Shown: positions 1 to 9,015, counted from the stretch's first letter. The stretch: DNA of 64,000 nucleotides from Nitrospirota bacterium (GCA_021825365.1 JAKAHR010000003.1:62001-126000); one strand, 5' to 3'. Numbers and translations: made by a program. The notes: generated by a model not told the origin, from the letters alone.

Positions 1-1
1 G

Positions 2-1504
2 AGGGACGAGATTCTCGAACGGCTCGTCGAGATCCAGTACATACGGACTGACACGGAGTTCAAGCGGGGCAATTTCAGGGTGAGGGGCGACATCGTGGAG
101 GTCTACCCCTCCTTTTCGCAGGACCGTGTCGTGCGGATCGAGTTTTTCGGGGACACGATAGACAGACTGAGCGAGAACGACCCGCTCACCGGGGCGAAGA
201 TCAAGAAGCTCGACAAGATCGCCCTCTTCCCCAACAGCCACTGGCTGACGCCGCGGGACAGGCTTGAGACCGCGCTGAAGTCGATCGAGGAGGAGATGAA
301 GGTCTGCGTTGAGAAGCTTCTCCGGCAGGGCAAGATAGTCGAGGCGAGGAGGCTCGAAGAGCGGACGCGGTTCGATATGGAGATGCTGAAGGAGTTCAAC
401 TATTGCCATGGCATCGAGAATTACTCCCGCCATCTCAGCGGCCGCCTTCCGGGCGAGCCGCCGTACACCCTCATCAACTATTTCCCCGATGACTTCCTCA
501 TCGTCATCGACGAGTCCCATGCAACCGTGCCCCAGATCAGGGGCATGTACGAGGGCGACCGCTCCCGGAAACAGACCCTCATCGAATACGGCTTCAGGCT
601 GCCCTCCGCCCTGGACAACAGGCCCCTCACGTTCGTCGAGTTCGAGCAGAGGGTGCACCAGGCGATCTACGTGTCGGCGACCCCCTCGCAGTACGAGATC
701 GAGAAGTCCGGCGGAAGGGTTATCGACCAGATCATCCGGCCGACCGGCCTGATCGATCCAAAGCCGACGGTCCGGCCGGTGGCGGGCCAGGTGGACGATC
801 TCCTCGGCGAGATCAGGAAGCGCGCGGAGCGGACCGAACGGGTCCTCGTGACGACCCTCACCAAGAAGATGGCGGAGGACCTGACCGACTATTATACGGA
901 GCTGGGGATACGGGCTCGCTATCTCCATTCAGACATCGACACCCTCGAGAGGATCGAGATCATCAGGGACCTGCGGCTCGGCGCATTCGATGTGCTCGTC
1001 GGCGTCAACCTCCTCCGGGAGGGCCTCGACATACCCGAGGTCTCGCTCGTGGCCATACTCGATGCGGACAAGGAAGGCTTCCTGCGGTCCGAGAGATCGC
1101 TGATACAGACGACCGGCAGGGCGGCCCGGAACGTCAACGGCGAGGTGATCTTCTACGCGGACGTGATCACCGGATCGCTGAAGAGGGCGATCGACGAGAC
1201 GAACCGGAGACGCCGCATCCAGGAGGACTACAACACGAAGATGGGCATCACCCCCACGACGATACAGAGCAACATCAAGGACATCGTCGGCTCGATCTAT
1301 GAATCCGACTACTGGACCGTGCCTGCTGCGGCAGAGGAAGAGGCGGAGTATGCGCCGGATGACGCGACGCTGAAGCGGCTCGAAGAGGAGATGCGCGAGG
1401 CGGCGAAGAAACTGGAGTTCGAGCGCGCGGCCGCGCTGCGGGACAGGATCAGGGAGGTCAAGAGGAAGATGATCGAGCGGGGCACGAAGGTTAACCCCGT
1501 ATAA
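2..1504 (+). CDS. uvrB: UvrABC system protein B, C-terminal part (5' end outside window)
   Basis: Excision-nuclease subunit B, the DNA-damage verification helicase of nucleotide excision repair; it acts in the cytoplasm with UvrA and UvrC. The frame is open from the left edge and reads straight into [13 protein letters not shown], so the gene starts upstream. Visible family features are [12 protein letters not shown], the helicase motif region [23 protein letters not shown], the motif VI-like QTTGRAARN, and a C-terminal UVR domain ([25 protein letters not shown] split over the last 60 residues) that contacts UvrC. About 500 codons are present, so roughly the N-terminal quarter (Walker A and beta-hairpin region) is missing from view. 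No clear U-tract terminator follows the TAA stop. Confidence 0.97.
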   Translation, partial: RDEILERLVEIQYIRTDTEFKRGNFRVRGDIVEVYPSFSQDRVVRIEFFGDTIDRLSENDPLTGAKIKKLDKIALFPNSHWLTPRDRLETALKSIEEEMKVCVEKLLRQGKIVEARRLEERTRFDMEMLKEFNYCHGIENYSRHLSGRLPGEPPYTLINYFPDDFLIVIDESHATVPQIRGMYEGDRSRKQTLIEYGFRLPSALDNRPLTFVEFEQRVHQAIYVSATPSQYEIEKSGGRVIDQIIRPTGLIDPKPTVRPVAGQVDDLLGEIRKRAERTERVLVTTLTKKMAEDLTDYYTELGIRARYLHSDIDTLERIEIIRDLRLGAFDVLVGVNLLREGLDIPEVSLVAILDADKEGFLRSERSLIQTTGRAARNVNGEVIFYADVITGSLKRAIDETNRRRRIQEDYNTKMGITPTTIQSNIKDIVGSIYESDYWTVPAAAEEEAEYAPDDATLKRLEEEMREAAKKLEFERAAALRDRIREVKRKMIERGTKVNPV

Positions 1505-1560
1505 TAGGCCGGAACGGTCAAGCAGAAATGTCCAGACCGCCTGGTACATCCAACTTTATA

Positions 1561-1589
1561 TTGACAAAACCAGTCACAATTTCTATTCT
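1561..1589 (+). promoter_or_regulatory. Putative sigma-70-type promoter for the lipoprotein gene
   Basis: TTGACA at 1561-1566, a 17-nt spacer and TATTCT at 1584-1589. The -35 is a perfect match and the -10 matches 4 of 6. It lies 57 bp after the uvrB stop and would give a leader of about 235 nt before the next gene. Confidence 0.5.
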
Positions 1590-1833
1590 TGTGCAACGGC
1601 AATAGGGAGAGAATTTCTCTTTTCTGTTCCATCCGATCTCTTTTCTTCCTATATTCGTTTTCCCCAGGATAAGGACGAACCGAAATAATACAGGCCTCCG
1701 TGCCGGCGCTTCGGCACTCGGGGAATTAAACGATTGTTTCCACCCCTCAGAGATGGTGTATGTCGCAGTGTCATCACCTGCGGGGCGGCAGTCTTGAGTA
1801 ACGCGACGGTAACGAGACTCATCGGGAGGGAAC
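1590..1833 (+). other. Long 5' leader or intergenic region with a small hairpin
   Basis: No gene-like reading frame is seen here. A 6-bp hairpin GTGCCG/CGGCAC lies at 1700-1717 but has no T tract after it. An AGAGAAT-centred 13-bp palindrome lies near 1607-1619. The long transcript leader implied by the upstream promoter does not match any riboswitch consensus I can recognise. The end of the region holds the GGGAGGG ribosome binding site of the next gene. Confidence 0.35.
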
Positions 1834-4041
1834 ATGGCGCGACTTCTTCAGCACGGATACCTGCTGTTTATCTTTGCCTTCTGTATCGTTCTGGGTGGAT
1901 TGTCCGCACTGGGCGGCTGCAGCGACGGAGGGTCTTCAACCGCCACGGACGGCGGGACACCCCCGGCTGGCGGCTCGCCAACGCCTCCTCCCGGAGGGCC
2001 CAGCAGTATGGATGTGATAAATGCGGCAGAGGCTGCGGGGAAGATCACCCATGACACCGCCCTGCTCTATCTGCTGTACGCACTGCATGACCCGACGGAG
2101 CTTCCCCCTGAGTACAGAGGCGACGACTCAGGTCTCTATATTAACAGCACTACCATTTTGGGCGAGATCAGGCAGCGGCTGGACGTCATGCCCGCTGACC
2201 TGCAGGCCAAGTTCAGACCATTCTTCCTCCGTCCTACAAACCCGCTGAGCGTGTGGCAGAAACATGCAAAGGCCACCGCATCTCTGAGACAAAAGCTCGC
2301 CGGGGAATATAGCGACTTTCCATGGAAATACGTTGATTGCACAAAGACCCCCGTGCGCGTGTGGTACGTGGGTTACTCCTTCATGCCTGAATTCGAGAAG
2401 GCTGCCAAAGATCTTGCTGCAGAGATCGACGGAAGTGACATGTGGTGGAAGGAACGGGTCGCCATGCTCGGCGATCAGCCCTGTTCGGACGCCAAATATC
2501 CGAAGGATATGGACAATGGCGGCGACGGCAAACTTGATATCTACCTCATCACACAAACCAGCGTGCGGAACAATAATGACTGGGATAAGGCGCTTAGCGC
2601 CGCAGGCATAACCATCCCCGAGTGGTTGGGGACCGACGGTTGCGCGATATCGACGGTCATCATGATCAACCCGTTACTTCCATCTGAAAACATGAAGGTC
2701 ACAGCTGCTCACGAACTCTTTCATGCGTTCCAATATGCGCTTGTCCCCATGTCAAAGAATGTACCCGACTACTTCTGGTGGATGGAGGCAAGCGCCACGT
2801 GGGCCGAGGACCTCGTCTATCCCGCGACTGACTTTGAACAGTCCTTGCTGAAGCAGGGGAAATGGGCCTACAATGACACCCCTAATGGCCCTCTCGATTA
2901 CTGGGAAAAGGGCTCCCAAAGGCAGTATGCCGCCTACATCTGGCCTTTCTATCTGAGCCACAGGCCGGGAGGTACGCCGGAGATTGTGGGAAATATATGG
3001 AAAAACAGCCTGAACATGACGCCGCTCCAGTCCATGGCACAATTGCTCGATTTTCCGACCGCTTTCAGGGAATTCGCGCTCTGGAACTGGAACAAACCAC
3101 CTGTGCAGAAATATAGTGATCACGGGGCCCCCATTCCGGAATACCTGCTGTCACAAAACACGAAAGACATCACTGCAGGAATGGGTCTGTCTTCTTCCAA
3201 GAGCCCTTATACCATGGACATCTCGCTGGAGAAAGTCTCGATCCAATATTGGCGCCTGCCCGGGACTTCGCAGGATACGGATATCAAGAAATTGCGGTTC
3301 GATCTCGCCGGGCTCAGGGGAAGGAAGGGTGCGGGCATACAGGCCATTATCACCTTGGGCGTTCCCGGAAGTCCGCGTTACAGGCAGTTCACTGAAGATT
3401 GGAGCGATCGTGACGAACGCGCATTCTGTCTCGCCACCGAAAACGTGACTGATGTAATACTGGCAGTATCAAACAGCGACATCACCACTTCCCTTACAGG
3501 CAAGATTCGTCTGGAAGCGCTGACCGACGGCTGCACCGCCTGGGTGGGGACCACGACAACGACGGTGGCGTATTTGGGCCCGGTTGGCGTGGCCGGCTCC
3601 GCATGGGACACCTGCACGGCACAGGTTACTTTCAGACAAAAGGCCCAGACCCTCGGCTATCTGGAATACGAGGTCGAGAAAGGCACACTCACCTGCTCCC
3701 TTTCAGGCACCTATGGGGAGTGCACCTTTGCCGGAGGTCCTGTCACCTTCACTCTGGGCCCGGCGGACGGCGGATTCAAGATCTTTACGGATATTGTTCC
3801 GGAGCAGTATAACAGTTATAACGGGCTGGGGACTTATGCCGCATGGGGCACACAGACAGTGACCTGCGGCGGCCAGTCAAACACCTCACCAAAATACTGG
3901 GCGGTCCCCTGGTTTTATCCTGATGCCCCCTCCAGCCCGGTACATTTTCTGTCCGCAGATGGCTCTACCATGTCCGGAAAGACCACCTTGGGAGAAGGAG
4001 GCAGCAGCGGGACTAATGAATGGAACTTTACGAGGCAGTAA
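1834..4041 (+). CDS. Secreted lipoprotein with HExxH zinc-metalloprotease-like domain
   Basis: 735 residues. The N-terminus is a lipoprotein signal (hydrophobic stretch, then LGGC lipobox with Cys at about residue 29), followed by a Gly/Pro/Thr-rich linker, so the protein should be anchored in a cell-envelope membrane. A mid-protein HELFH motif (H293, E294, H297) is followed 20 residues later by WWMEASATWAED, where E318 is a good third zinc ligand, giving a gluzincin-type arrangement. An acidic Gly-rich segment (DNGGDGKLDIYL) precedes it. The C-terminal 200 residues look beta-rich and hold several cysteines. Start chosen from the GGGAGGG site 5 nt before ATG. The closest group known to me is putative secreted metalloproteases of deltaproteobacterial and myxobacterial genomes. 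Substrate unknown. No operon partner: it is convergent with the Fic locus. Confidence 0.75.
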   Translation: MARLLQHGYLLFIFAFCIVLGGLSALGGCSDGGSSTATDGGTPPAGGSPTPPPGGPSSMDVINAAEAAGKITHDTALLYLLYALHDPTELPPEYRGDDSGLYINSTTILGEIRQRLDVMPADLQAKFRPFFLRPTNPLSVWQKHAKATASLRQKLAGEYSDFPWKYVDCTKTPVRVWYVGYSFMPEFEKAAKDLAAEIDGSDMWWKERVAMLGDQPCSDAKYPKDMDNGGDGKLDIYLITQTSVRNNNDWDKALSAAGITIPEWLGTDGCAISTVIMINPLLPSENMKVTAAHELFHAFQYALVPMSKNVPDYFWWMEASATWAEDLVYPATDFEQSLLKQGKWAYNDTPNGPLDYWEKGSQRQYAAYIWPFYLSHRPGGTPEIVGNIWKNSLNMTPLQSMAQLLDFPTAFREFALWNWNKPPVQKYSDHGAPIPEYLLSQNTKDITAGMGLSSSKSPYTMDISLEKVSIQYWRLPGTSQDTDIKKLRFDLAGLRGRKGAGIQAIITLGVPGSPRYRQFTEDWSDRDERAFCLATENVTDVILAVSNSDITTSLTGKIRLEALTDGCTAWVGTTTTTVAYLGPVGVAGSAWDTCTAQVTFRQKAQTLGYLEYEVEKGTLTCSLSGTYGECTFAGGPVTFTLGPADGGFKIFTDIVPEQYNSYNGLGTYAAWGTQTVTCGGQSNTSPKYWAVPWFYPDAPSSPVHFLSADGSTMSGKTTLGEGGSSGTNEWNFTRQ

Positions 4042-4069
4042 AGGCTTTTAGAAAACGATCTTTCTCGGC

Positions 4070-4813
4070 TTAGATCAGTGCATTCATGAGCCTTTCGCCC
4101 CAAATCTTCACGAGCGCCGGCATATCCCCCGTGTCGGCAGCGCGCAAGGCCTTCAGATATCTTTCCTTTTCTTCTCGGTCCAAAGCGGCCGTTTCAGCGG
4201 GGGGAAGTCTCAAAATGTAAAGGACTGCGCTCAGGATGATCCTGCCGACCCGCCCGTTGAAATCCCTGAAAGGGTGAATCCATTGAAACCGCCAATCGGC
4301 AAAGGCGAGTATTTGCGCCGATTGTTCAATATCCTTTTCTCCTGGAACGGACGACAGTCTTGCGGCCAAATCTTCACAATACAGGCGCATATGAACTGGC
4401 ATCTCATAAAACGGAGGCGGCTCATGCGTTCCGACCTTCACGTTGACAGCCCTGAAATGTCCCGCCCATTCGGGGAATAACGTGCCGGCAATATCGTGAT
4501 GCAGTTTGCAGATCCACTCCGGAGATATGCTTATGTTTGCAGGCGGTTGCTCGATAACTGCTTCTATTACCTTTGCTACGGACACGGCGATGACTTCAGC
4601 GACCTCTGAATAGGTCTTCCTGCCCTGAGCCGTCTCGAAATAACGGGTTGAATCTACCGGGCGTGTGCTGTCTTCTCCGTTTCCAGGAGTTCCTTCAGTC
4701 GGGTCATACTCACCGGCTCCTTCTCGAACTCCATGGACTTTACCACCCAGCCGAGGATCTTCTCCCGGTATGCCTTCCTCAGGGCGTTTATATCCCCGTG
4801 GCTTTTTCGCCAC
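4070..4813 (-). CDS. Fic-domain protein (probable AMP transferase), start uncertain
   Basis: The C-terminal half carries the Fic active-site motif HPFRDFNGRVGR, which fits HxFx(D/E)xNGRxxR with the usual first Gly replaced by Phe. Before it lies a typical Fic core (SPEWICKLHHDIAG, AGHFR, VKVGTHEPPP). Fic proteins transfer AMP or other phosphate-containing groups to target hydroxyls. The frame stays open upstream to 5041, but that would start inside the terminator of the S1 gene, and residues before about 4690 look like a shadow of the overlapping small ORF. GTG at 4813 is the only reasonable start in frame upstream of the conserved part; no ATG exists there. Reading the small ORF and then slipping -1 near 4655 would give a smooth continuous sequence, so a frameshift (biological or sequencing) is a real alternative. 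No (S/T)xxxE(G/N) inhibitory motif was found. Confidence 0.75.
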   Translation of the reverse strand: MAKKPRGYKRPEEGIPGEDPRLGGKVHGVREGAGEYDPTEGTPGNGEDSTRPVDSTRYFETAQGRKTYSEVAEVIAVSVAKVIEAVIEQPPANISISPEWICKLHHDIAGTLFPEWAGHFRAVNVKVGTHEPPPFYEMPVHMRLYCEDLAARLSSVPGEKDIEQSAQILAFADWRFQWIHPFRDFNGRVGRIILSAVLYILRLPPAETAALDREEKERYLKALRAADTGDMPALVKIWGERLMNALI

Positions 4814-4857
4814 TCGTCCAGACTTAGTTGAGCTCTTCTTGCCTCTTTCTTCGTCAT
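4654..4857 (-). CDS. 67-residue protein overlapping the Fic gene 5' end
   Basis: MTKKEARRAQLSLDEWRKSH begins a hydrophilic, helix-rich 67-residue protein ending EKTAHAR. Its composition looks like real protein, whereas the overlapping Fic frame in the same stretch does not. An AAGGACG site precedes the ATG, and a TTGACC-N18-TACAAT promoter lies about 100 bp upstream. It could be a small partner or antitoxin of the Fic protein encoded just before it, or the true N-terminal part of the Fic protein separated by a -1 frameshift. The stop TAG falls directly where the Fic-like sequence becomes convincing. I do not recognise a family. Confidence 0.55.
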   Translation of the reverse strand: MTKKEARRAQLSLDEWRKSHGDINALRKAYREKILGWVVKSMEFEKEPVSMTRLKELLETEKTAHAR

Positions 4858-4963
4858 GGTCTTCGTCCTTATCTTTATTCTGCCATTTATCCGGGTTTAT
4901 AGCAATCGCCTCCTGGATTTTGCTCTCAAAATACTGCCCCGTATCATGAACAACTACAGCGTA

Positions 4964-4993
4964 ATTGTATAGAGATCGCCCACGAATGGTCAA
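4964..4993 (-). promoter_or_regulatory. Putative promoter of the Fic locus
   Basis: On the minus strand: TTGACC (4993-4988), 18-nt spacer, TACAAT (4969-4964). Both hexamers match consensus at 5 of 6. It lies downstream of the S1-gene terminator, and transcription from it would start near 4957, which argues against any Fic start upstream of that point. Confidence 0.5.
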
Positions 4994-5048
4994 CACAATT
5001 GTCAGCCGGAAAATGCAGTCTGCAACACCCCGGAAGACCAATAAAAAA

Positions 5049-5074
5049 GGCCCGTCCGCGGAAGCGGACGGGCC
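5049..5074 (-). terminator. Rho-independent terminator of the S1-domain gene
   Basis: Perfect 11-bp GC-rich stem (GGCCCGTCCGC / GCGGACGGGCC) with a GGAA (minus strand TTCC) loop, followed on the minus strand by TTTTTTAT. It lies 25 bp beyond the stop codon of the S1 gene. Confidence 0.92.
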
Positions 5075-5098
5075 TCATAAGTACGTATCTATAAAAAC

Positions 5099-6598
5099 TT
5101 ACAGGCTCTTGCTCTTCTCTTCCATCTTGGCCCTCAGGATGTCCCCGAGGCTGCCGAGACTCGACGAGGAGGAGGACGAAGATTCGGCCGTCGCCTTCAC
5201 CGATTCGCGGTACTGGATCACTTCTTCCTCAACAACCTTGTCCATCACCGCCTTGCGGCTGAGGCGCACCTTTGCGGTCGCCTTGTCCACATCGATGACA
5301 GCGACCTTCATCTCCGTGCCCTGGCCGAACTGCTTCTTGTGGTCCGTGCCGACCGGGGTCCCCATCTCGGCATTCGGCACCAGGCCGGTAAGTCCCCCGG
5401 GGATCTTCACGAAGATGCCGTAGGGCATCACCTTCTCGACCGTCCCGTCGAAGACCTCTCCCACCGCGGGCAGGACAATCGCCTGGGGCTTCGGCTTCGG
5501 CTGGACGGAAAGGGAAATTTTCTTCTTCACCGGGTCGACATCGAGGACATACAGCTCGATCTGCTGGCCGGCCTCCACCACCTCTTTGGGATGGTTGATA
5601 CGCCTGCCTGCGCCCAGATTCGATATATGGATGAGTCCCTCGACGCCGGGCTCCAGCCGCACAAAGGCCCCGAAGGGCACAAGCCGCACGATGGTGCCGG
5701 TCACCCTGCTGTCGGCCTTGAAGCGGTCCGCAACCCCTTTCCAGGGGTCCGGCTGCGACGCCTTCAGGCTCAGGGCGAGACGGTTCCTGTCCCAGTCAAG
5801 GGAGATGATGCGCACGTTCACCTTCTGTCCTTCGGTGAGGAGGTCCTGCGGACGCGCGGAGCGGTCCCAGGAGAGCTCGCTTGCGGGGATGAGCCCCTCG
5901 ATGCCGCCGAGGTCCACGAAGGCCCCGAAGTTCTGCACCGACCTAATCGTGCCCTCCACGTCCATGCCGACGGAGAGAGACTCCTTCAGCTGGACGATGC
6001 GCTCCTTGCGTTCCTCATCGAGGATGACACGCCGGGAGACGATGACGTTCCTGCCGTTATTTTCGAATTCAATGACCCTGAACGGGAAGGTGCGGCCCAG
6101 ATAGATGCCTCCCTCACGGCCGCCCTTCAGGTCGATCTGGGAGAAGGGGCAGAAGCAGCGGACCCCGCCGATCGAGACCTCGAATCCTCCCTTGACCTCC
6201 CGCCGCACCTCGCCGTTGACGGCGATGCCGGCATCGAAGGCGTCGCGGATCGCATTAAGCGTGACGGCCGAATAGCCGTTGACGAGGGTCGTCAATTTCC
6301 GGATGCCGTCCTGCACGTTCACAAAATACGCCTCTATCTCATCGCCCACGCTTACGCAGGGTGCGCCGTTTTCGTCCAGAAACTCCGCCAGATCGATCAC
6401 ACCCTCGCTCTTCCCACCAAGGTCGATATAGACAAGGTCGCCCGATATGCTCACCACCTGTGCCTTTGTTTTCTGGCCCGGTTGGAGCCTTTCGGACGCG
6501 ACGCTCTTTTCAAGCAGCGAGGCGAAGTCCTCTTCCAATTCCACTGCACTGCCGCCTTCGGCCGGTGCAGCGCTGTTCACGATCTGTTCTTCAGACAT
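5099..6598 (-). CDS. rpsA: 30S ribosomal protein S1 / S1-domain RNA-binding protein
   Basis: 499 residues with about five consecutive S1 (OB-fold) RNA-binding repeats at roughly 40-110, 125-195, 208-277, 292-363 and 375-446. Typical repeat signatures are visible, for example GTIRSVQNFGAFVDLGGIEG and GLIHISNL. The last 50 residues are a charged helix, a run of eight serines and GDILRAKMEEKSKSL. S1 proteins bind mRNA on the 30S subunit and help initiation. The repeat number is one less than in E. coli S1, as is common outside proteobacteria, so it may be the ribosomal protein itself or an S1-like paralogue. An AGGTAGGA site precedes the ATG, and a strong terminator follows. Single-gene transcript by appearance. 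Confidence 0.85.
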   Translation of the reverse strand: MSEEQIVNSAAPAEGGSAVELEEDFASLLEKSVASERLQPGQKTKAQVVSISGDLVYIDLGGKSEGVIDLAEFLDENGAPCVSVGDEIEAYFVNVQDGIRKLTTLVNGYSAVTLNAIRDAFDAGIAVNGEVRREVKGGFEVSIGGVRCFCPFSQIDLKGGREGGIYLGRTFPFRVIEFENNGRNVIVSRRVILDEERKERIVQLKESLSVGMDVEGTIRSVQNFGAFVDLGGIEGLIPASELSWDRSARPQDLLTEGQKVNVRIISLDWDRNRLALSLKASQPDPWKGVADRFKADSRVTGTIVRLVPFGAFVRLEPGVEGLIHISNLGAGRRINHPKEVVEAGQQIELYVLDVDPVKKKISLSVQPKPKPQAIVLPAVGEVFDGTVEKVMPYGIFVKIPGGLTGLVPNAEMGTPVGTDHKKQFGQGTEMKVAVIDVDKATAKVRLSRKAVMDKVVEEEVIQYRESVKATAESSSSSSSSLGSLGDILRAKMEEKSKSL

Positions 6599-6774
6599 GC
6601 TTCCTACCTCTCATTATGAATAAAGTCCTGTTCACCAGGCTGCGCCCGCGGCACAGCCCTGTCAAACACGGGACTTAAGTTTAAAGGATTTGGGACGCCG
6701 GAGTCAATGCTCAAAAATAAACGGCGGCCCCGCGCCGGGCCGGCGGCGGTACATCAGGGAGCCGATTCTCTTCC
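6599..6774. other. Divergent intergenic region
   Basis: Lies between the minus-strand S1 gene and the plus-strand membrane-complex operon. It holds the S1 gene ribosome binding site next to 6598. No open frame or repeat of note. The stretch around 6720-6750 is very GC-rich (CGGCGGCCCCGCGCCGGGCCGG) and may fold, but has no clear role. Confidence 0.4.
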
Positions 6775-6804
6775 TTGACAATGTTTCTCCGGCCGTTTTA
6801 TGAT
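6775..6804 (+). promoter_or_regulatory. Putative promoter of the hydrogenase-related operon
   Basis: TTGACA (6775-6780), 18-nt spacer, TATGAT (6799-6804). The -35 is perfect and the -10 matches 5 of 6. Transcription would begin near 6811, about 160 nt upstream of hyfB, and includes the small ORF at 6851. Confidence 0.6.
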
Positions 6805-6850
6805 ACTGCCTGCGGTAAATTTTGCGATAAAGTTAGGCAAACATAGAATC

Positions 6851-6973
6851 ATGAACCCCAGTTTGAAAGACTTTGACCGGTCTGTCGCGCTCGGACATAC
6901 CCCTCCTGAAGACGTTCCCGCCGAGATTACCTGCCGGAAGGCGGCCTTGACCTTCCCCGCATATAATAGATGA
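6851..6973 (+). CDS. Putative 40-residue upstream ORF coupled to hyfB
   Basis: ATG at 6851 opens a 40-codon frame (MNPSLKDFDRSVALGH...) whose TGA stop at 6971-6973 overlaps the hyfB ATG at 6970 as ATGA. The same overlap joins several later genes of the operon. It lies between the predicted promoter and hyfB. The ribosome binding site is weak (TTAGG about 14 nt upstream). The product is soluble, with one Cys and no recognised domain. It may be a short leader whose translation feeds hyfB, or a chance frame. Confidence 0.4.
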   Translation: MNPSLKDFDRSVALGHTPPEDVPAEITCRKAALTFPAYNR

Positions 6974-9015
6974 TGCCGACTCCGATCGAGACGGCCTCCG
7001 CCGGCGTTCTGGGGCTTCTGTTCATCGTTGTTTTGGCCGGGATCTTTCATCGGAATCAGCGGCTGCTGCTGCCGGTCTGTTTTTCGCTCGCGTCTGCGGC
7101 CTCTCTCCTGACGGCCGTCGCAGGGGGCTGGGCCGTCGGCCAGGGTCTCACCGAGCAGGTCGTGATGCTCATCGGGCTTCCGGACCTCCCCTTTCACCTG
7201 CGACTCGACCCGCTCTCGGGATTCTTTCTCACCGTAATCGGCCTTCTGGCCTTCTTCGTCTCGGTCTATTCGATCGGCTACGTGAAAGGCTTCCTGGGCA
7301 AGAGGTCCGTTACCAGCCTCGTCATCTTCTACTGCCTTTTCCTGGCGGGGATGTTCATGGTCGTGCTCTCCGACGACGCCCTGATCTTCCTGATCTCCTG
7401 GGAAGTGATGGCGGCCGCCTCCTATTTCCTCGTCGTCTTCGAGGATGAGCAGGTCGAGAACCGGCGTGCCGCCTTCCTTTATATGGTTGTCGCCCACGTG
7501 GGCGCGATCGCGATCCTGCTGTCCTTCGGCGTGCTGGCCGGCCTGGCGACCGGCTTCGGGAGTTTCAGCGGCTACACCTTCGACGCGATGCGCAGCGCCC
7601 GCTTCCCGGTGGAATGGGCGACCGCCGCCTTCCTGCTCTCCTTCTTCGGGTTCGCCGCAAAGGCCGGCGTGGTACCCCTGCATGTCTGGCTGCCCGAGGC
7701 GCATCCCGTCGCGCCGTCGAACATCTCGGCCCTGATGTCCGGCGTGATGCTCAAGACCGCGATCTACGGCATCATCCGCATCACCTTCGACCTCATCAGG
7801 TTCTTCCCCTGGTGGTGGGGGGCGATCGTGCTGATCCTCGGACTCGTGTCGGCGGTGATGGGCGTGCTCTATGCGCTGATGCAGCACGACCTCAAGCGGC
7901 TCCTCGCCTACCATTCGGTCGAGAACATCGGCATCATCCTCATCGGGATCGGCCTTGCGATGATCTTCACCGCATTCAAGCTGCCCCTCCTTGCGGCCCT
8001 CGCCCTCACCGCGGGCATCTACCATACCCTCAACCACGCGATGTTCAAGGGGCTTCTCTTCATGGGCGCCGGAGCCGTGCTCCACGCGACGCACGAAAGG
8101 AACATGGAGGAGATGGGCGGACTCATCCACCTGATGCCCTGGACAGCCGTCCTTTTCCTTGTCGGCTGCATCTCGATCTCGGCCCTGCCGCCCTTTAACG
8201 GTTTCGTCTCGGAGTGGCTGACGTTTCAGGCATTCCTTCTTTCCCCCTCGCTGCCCAGCCCGCTGCTGAAGCTTCTCATCCCGATGGGCGCCGCGCTGCT
8301 CGCCCTTACCGGCGCGCTGGCTGCCGCCTGTTTCGTAAAGGCCTTCGGCGTCACCTTCCTCGGCCACTGGCGCGGCCACCACACGCCGCACGTGCGGGAG
8401 GCCGGCTGGATGATGCGCCTCGGCATGGGCATGGCCGCCCTCACCTGCCTCCTGCTCGGCATCTTTCCGACCCTCGTCATCGGGTGGATGGATACGGTGT
8501 CCGAACAGCTGGTCGGCACGGGGCTCGGCACGTCCGCCGGGACCCTCGGATGGATGTGGCTGACGCCGGTCGCCTATGAGAGGGCCTCGTATTCCGGGCC
8601 GATCGTCTTTTTCGGCATCCTCTCGGTCGTCGTCGCCGCATACCTTCTGCTGCACGTCAGGCCGGGCGCGATCCACCGGGTGCCGATCTGGGACTGCGGG
8701 TTCCAGAAGATCAACCAGAGGATGCAGTACAATGCGACCTCTTTTTCGATGCCGATACGCCGGATATTCGGTTTCCTCTTTCACGTGCGGGAGCAGGTGC
8801 GGCTGAGTCCGCAGACGCCCCACCCGGCATTCCCCCGGAGGATCCATTACTACCTCCGGGTCAGGGACCGCTTCTGGGGCTGGCTCTACCGGCCGGTCAT
8901 CGAGGCGAGCTTCTGGATATCCCGCAAGGTCGGGAGGCTCCAGCAGGGCCGCATACAGGCATACCTGATCTATTCCTTTATCACGATCATCATCCTCCTG
9001 GTGTTCGTCAGATGA
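6970..9015 (+). CDS. hyfB: Hydrogenase-4/complex I-type antiporter-like subunit HyfB
   Basis: 681-residue polytopic inner-membrane protein of the NuoL/NuoM/MrpA proton-translocating family, with VPLHVWLPEAHPVAPSNISALMSG as the family core and LKRLLAYHSVENIGII downstream. The C-terminal 150 residues include a soluble HyfB-like extension (ending in another hydrophobic segment). In the complex it would form a proton or sodium pumping module. It is the first large gene of the operon. ATG at 6970 or 6973 could be used; the upstream 40-codon ORF overlaps the first by ATGA. The stop overlaps hyfC by 4 nt. No HyfD-like gene follows it, so the complex has two antiporter-like subunits, this one and HyfF. 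Confidence 0.88.
   Translation: MMPTPIETASAGVLGLLFIVVLAGIFHRNQRLLLPVCFSLASAASLLTAVAGGWAVGQGLTEQVVMLIGLPDLPFHLRLDPLSGFFLTVIGLLAFFVSVYSIGYVKGFLGKRSVTSLVIFYCLFLAGMFMVVLSDDALIFLISWEVMAAASYFLVVFEDEQVENRRAAFLYMVVAHVGAIAILLSFGVLAGLATGFGSFSGYTFDAMRSARFPVEWATAAFLLSFFGFAAKAGVVPLHVWLPEAHPVAPSNISALMSGVMLKTAIYGIIRITFDLIRFFPWWWGAIVLILGLVSAVMGVLYALMQHDLKRLLAYHSVENIGIILIGIGLAMIFTAFKLPLLAALALTAGIYHTLNHAMFKGLLFMGAGAVLHATHERNMEEMGGLIHLMPWTAVLFLVGCISISALPPFNGFVSEWLTFQAFLLSPSLPSPLLKLLIPMGAALLALTGALAAACFVKAFGVTFLGHWRGHHTPHVREAGWMMRLGMGMAALTCLLLGIFPTLVIGWMDTVSEQLVGTGLGTSAGTLGWMWLTPVAYERASYSGPIVFFGILSVVVAAYLLLHVRPGAIHRVPIWDCGFQKINQRMQYNATSFSMPIRRIFGFLFHVREQVRLSPQTPHPAFPRRIHYYLRVRDRFWGWLYRPVIEASFWISRKVGRLQQGRIQAYLIYSFITIIILLVFVR

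Noticed and set aside
1590-1833. Riboswitch in the long leader
   Set aside because: No match to cobalamin, c-di-GMP, glycine, TPP or fluoride riboswitch core motifs that I could recognise.
4814-5041. N-terminal extension of the Fic frame up to ATG 5041
   Set aside because: It would start inside the 11-bp-stem terminator of the S1 gene and upstream of the locus promoter; the sequence does not look like a Fic N-terminus.
6754-8847. 697-codon open frame antisense to hyfB
   Set aside because: Composition rich in Arg, Asp, Glu, His and Gly with no domain, typical of the antisense shadow of a GC-rich membrane-protein gene; no ribosome binding site.
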